From: Crocinitomicaceae bacterium
GTDB taxonomy: Bacteria > Bacteroidota > Bacteroidia > Flavobacteriales_D > Crocinitomicaceae
Reading direction: 5' to 3'
Assembly (NCBI GenBank): GCA_015662935.1
Contig: DQTF01000115.1
Location: 1 to 5,848, forward strand
DNA: 5,848 nt
Shown: one piece after another, positions 5,141 through 5,848 of the stretch
Position numbering within the stretch: the first letter of the stretch is position 1
Layout of the letters: every line of letters begins with the position of its first letter
Position numbers and translations under genes: made by a program
Notes under the pieces: model-generated
Told to the model about the DNA's origin: nothing
The model's input: only the letters and a program-made list of their open reading frames with translations
The model's database searches: none

Positions 5141-5848
5141 TCACTCCGGAAGCAATCAATTCATCATCGATGTAAAATGCTGCGAATTGTCCAGGAGTAA
5201 TGCCACGTTGTATTTCTGTAAACAACACATAGAGCCCATCTTCTTTTAGGAATAAAGTTCCCTCTTGATAAGACTGTCGATACCTTATTCTAACACTTAA
5301 AGATAAGTTGTTTATATTATTGATGTTAAACTGATTAGAGATAAAATGAATATCTTTTAATTCTATTCTTAATGCCCATCGATTAAGTCCAGGGTGCTTA
5401 TCTGTCATTCCTGAATAAACAGTATTAGTTGGGATATCTAAGCCTATTACAAAGCTAGGGAAAGGCCTTCCTCCTATGTGTAACCCTCTTCTTTGTCCAA
5501 TAGTATAGTAATGGGCTCCTTGGTGTTTTGCAACAACAGCTCCCATATTTTTTGTGTAAGAAAAAGGTTTTGCAAGCGCAATTATATTCTTCTCAACTGG
5601 GTCTAAGTCCTGATATATTTTGTATTGCTCTAGGTTTTCAGGGATCTCAATGATGTTCCCATTTATTGGTTCTAATTTTTGCTGTAAAAAGGTTGGAAGG
5701 CTTATTTTTCCTACAAAACAAAGTCCTTGAGAATCTTTTTTCTCCGCAGTAACAAGTTTATTTTCTAGGGCGATTCTACGAACTTCTTCTTTCTGTAGTT
5801 CACCAATAGGAAACAGTGCTTTTGAGAGCTGTTCTTGATTTAGCTGAC
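5130..5848 (-). CDS. mnmA: tRNA-specific 2-thiouridylase MnmA, C-terminal part (runs off window)
   Basis: MnmA uses ATP and sulfur from a persulfide relay to thiolate position 2 of the wobble uridine (U34) in tRNAs for Lys, Glu and Gln. The minus-strand frame is open from the right edge to a TAG at 5132-5130, giving 238 visible residues. The N-terminal part with the ATP-binding loop and the first catalytic cysteine (roughly 150 residues) is outside the window. The visible part begins QLNQEQLSKALFPIGELQKEEVR and has DSQGLCFVGK at about visible residues 38-47; its Cys43 corresponds to the catalytic persulfide Cys199 of E. coli. HYYTIGQRRGLHIGG (112-126) and the C-terminal beta-barrel motifs RIRYRQ and GITPGQFAAFY follow. 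An extra segment of about 30 residues, compared with the E. coli enzyme, lies between FVGK and TIGQR, as in other Bacteroidota MnmA proteins I recall. The 3' end overlaps the convergent XRE gene by 11 bp. Confidence 0.96.
   Translation of the reverse strand, partial: QLNQEQLSKALFPIGELQKEEVRRIALENKLVTAEKKDSQGLCFVGKISLPTFLQQKLEPINGNIIEIPENLEQYKIYQDLDPVEKNIIALAKPFSYTKNMGAVVAKHQGAHYYTIGQRRGLHIGGRPFPSFVIGLDIPTNTVYSGMTDKHPGLNRWALRIELKDIHFISNQFNINNINNLSLSVRIRYRQSYQEGTLFLKEDGLYVLFTEIQRGITPGQFAAFYIDDELIASGVINQ

Overview
The window looks like chromosomal core sequence of a low-GC member of the Bacteroidota, most probably Flavobacteriales. Three things support this. The gene families are typical of that group: a CCC-motif membrane protein next to a DUF2752 protein, and a flavobacterial-type XRE regulator. 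Start codons are mostly preceded by A-rich sequence rather than a Shine-Dalgarno motif. Exact matches to the Bacteroidota -7 promoter element TAnnTTTG lie at 641-648, 2600-2607 and 4767-4774. The lineage below phylum is inference.

Layout. (1) 1-572: a two-gene unit of small membrane proteins, a CCC-motif protein (5' end probably outside the window) and a DUF2752 protein, joined by a TAATG stop/start overlap. (2) 641-4313: a co-directional cluster of ettA (ABC-F translation factor), a VF530-family small DNA-binding protein (again a TAATG overlap), pepD (Xaa-His dipeptidase) and a DUF3820 protein. All four are intact, and their spacing suggests an operon. (3) 4314-4795: the only regulatory or unexplained part of the window. 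It holds AT-rich inverted and direct repeats, an orphan 63-codon ORF with a possible leader ORF and hairpin, a strong intrinsic terminator, and a promoter/operator region. (4) 4796-5140: an XRE-family regulator whose start codon and -7 element both lie in a perfect 10+10 bp inverted repeat, which predicts autorepression. (5) 5130-5848, minus strand: the C-terminal 60 percent or so of mnmA (tRNA U34 2-thiolase), overlapping the regulator tail-to-tail by 11 bp and running off the right edge.

Functionally, most of the window is housekeeping: translation-energy coupling (EttA), tRNA wobble thiolation (MnmA) and peptide turnover (PepD). I see no CRISPR array, transposase, integrase, toxin-antitoxin pair, rRNA or tRNA. 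No demonstrably new multi-gene system is present. The most unusual part is 4314-4800. There a TTGTAA/TTACAA half-site recurs upstream of the orphan small ORF and in the inverted repeat over the regulator start, which suggests one regulator may control both loci.
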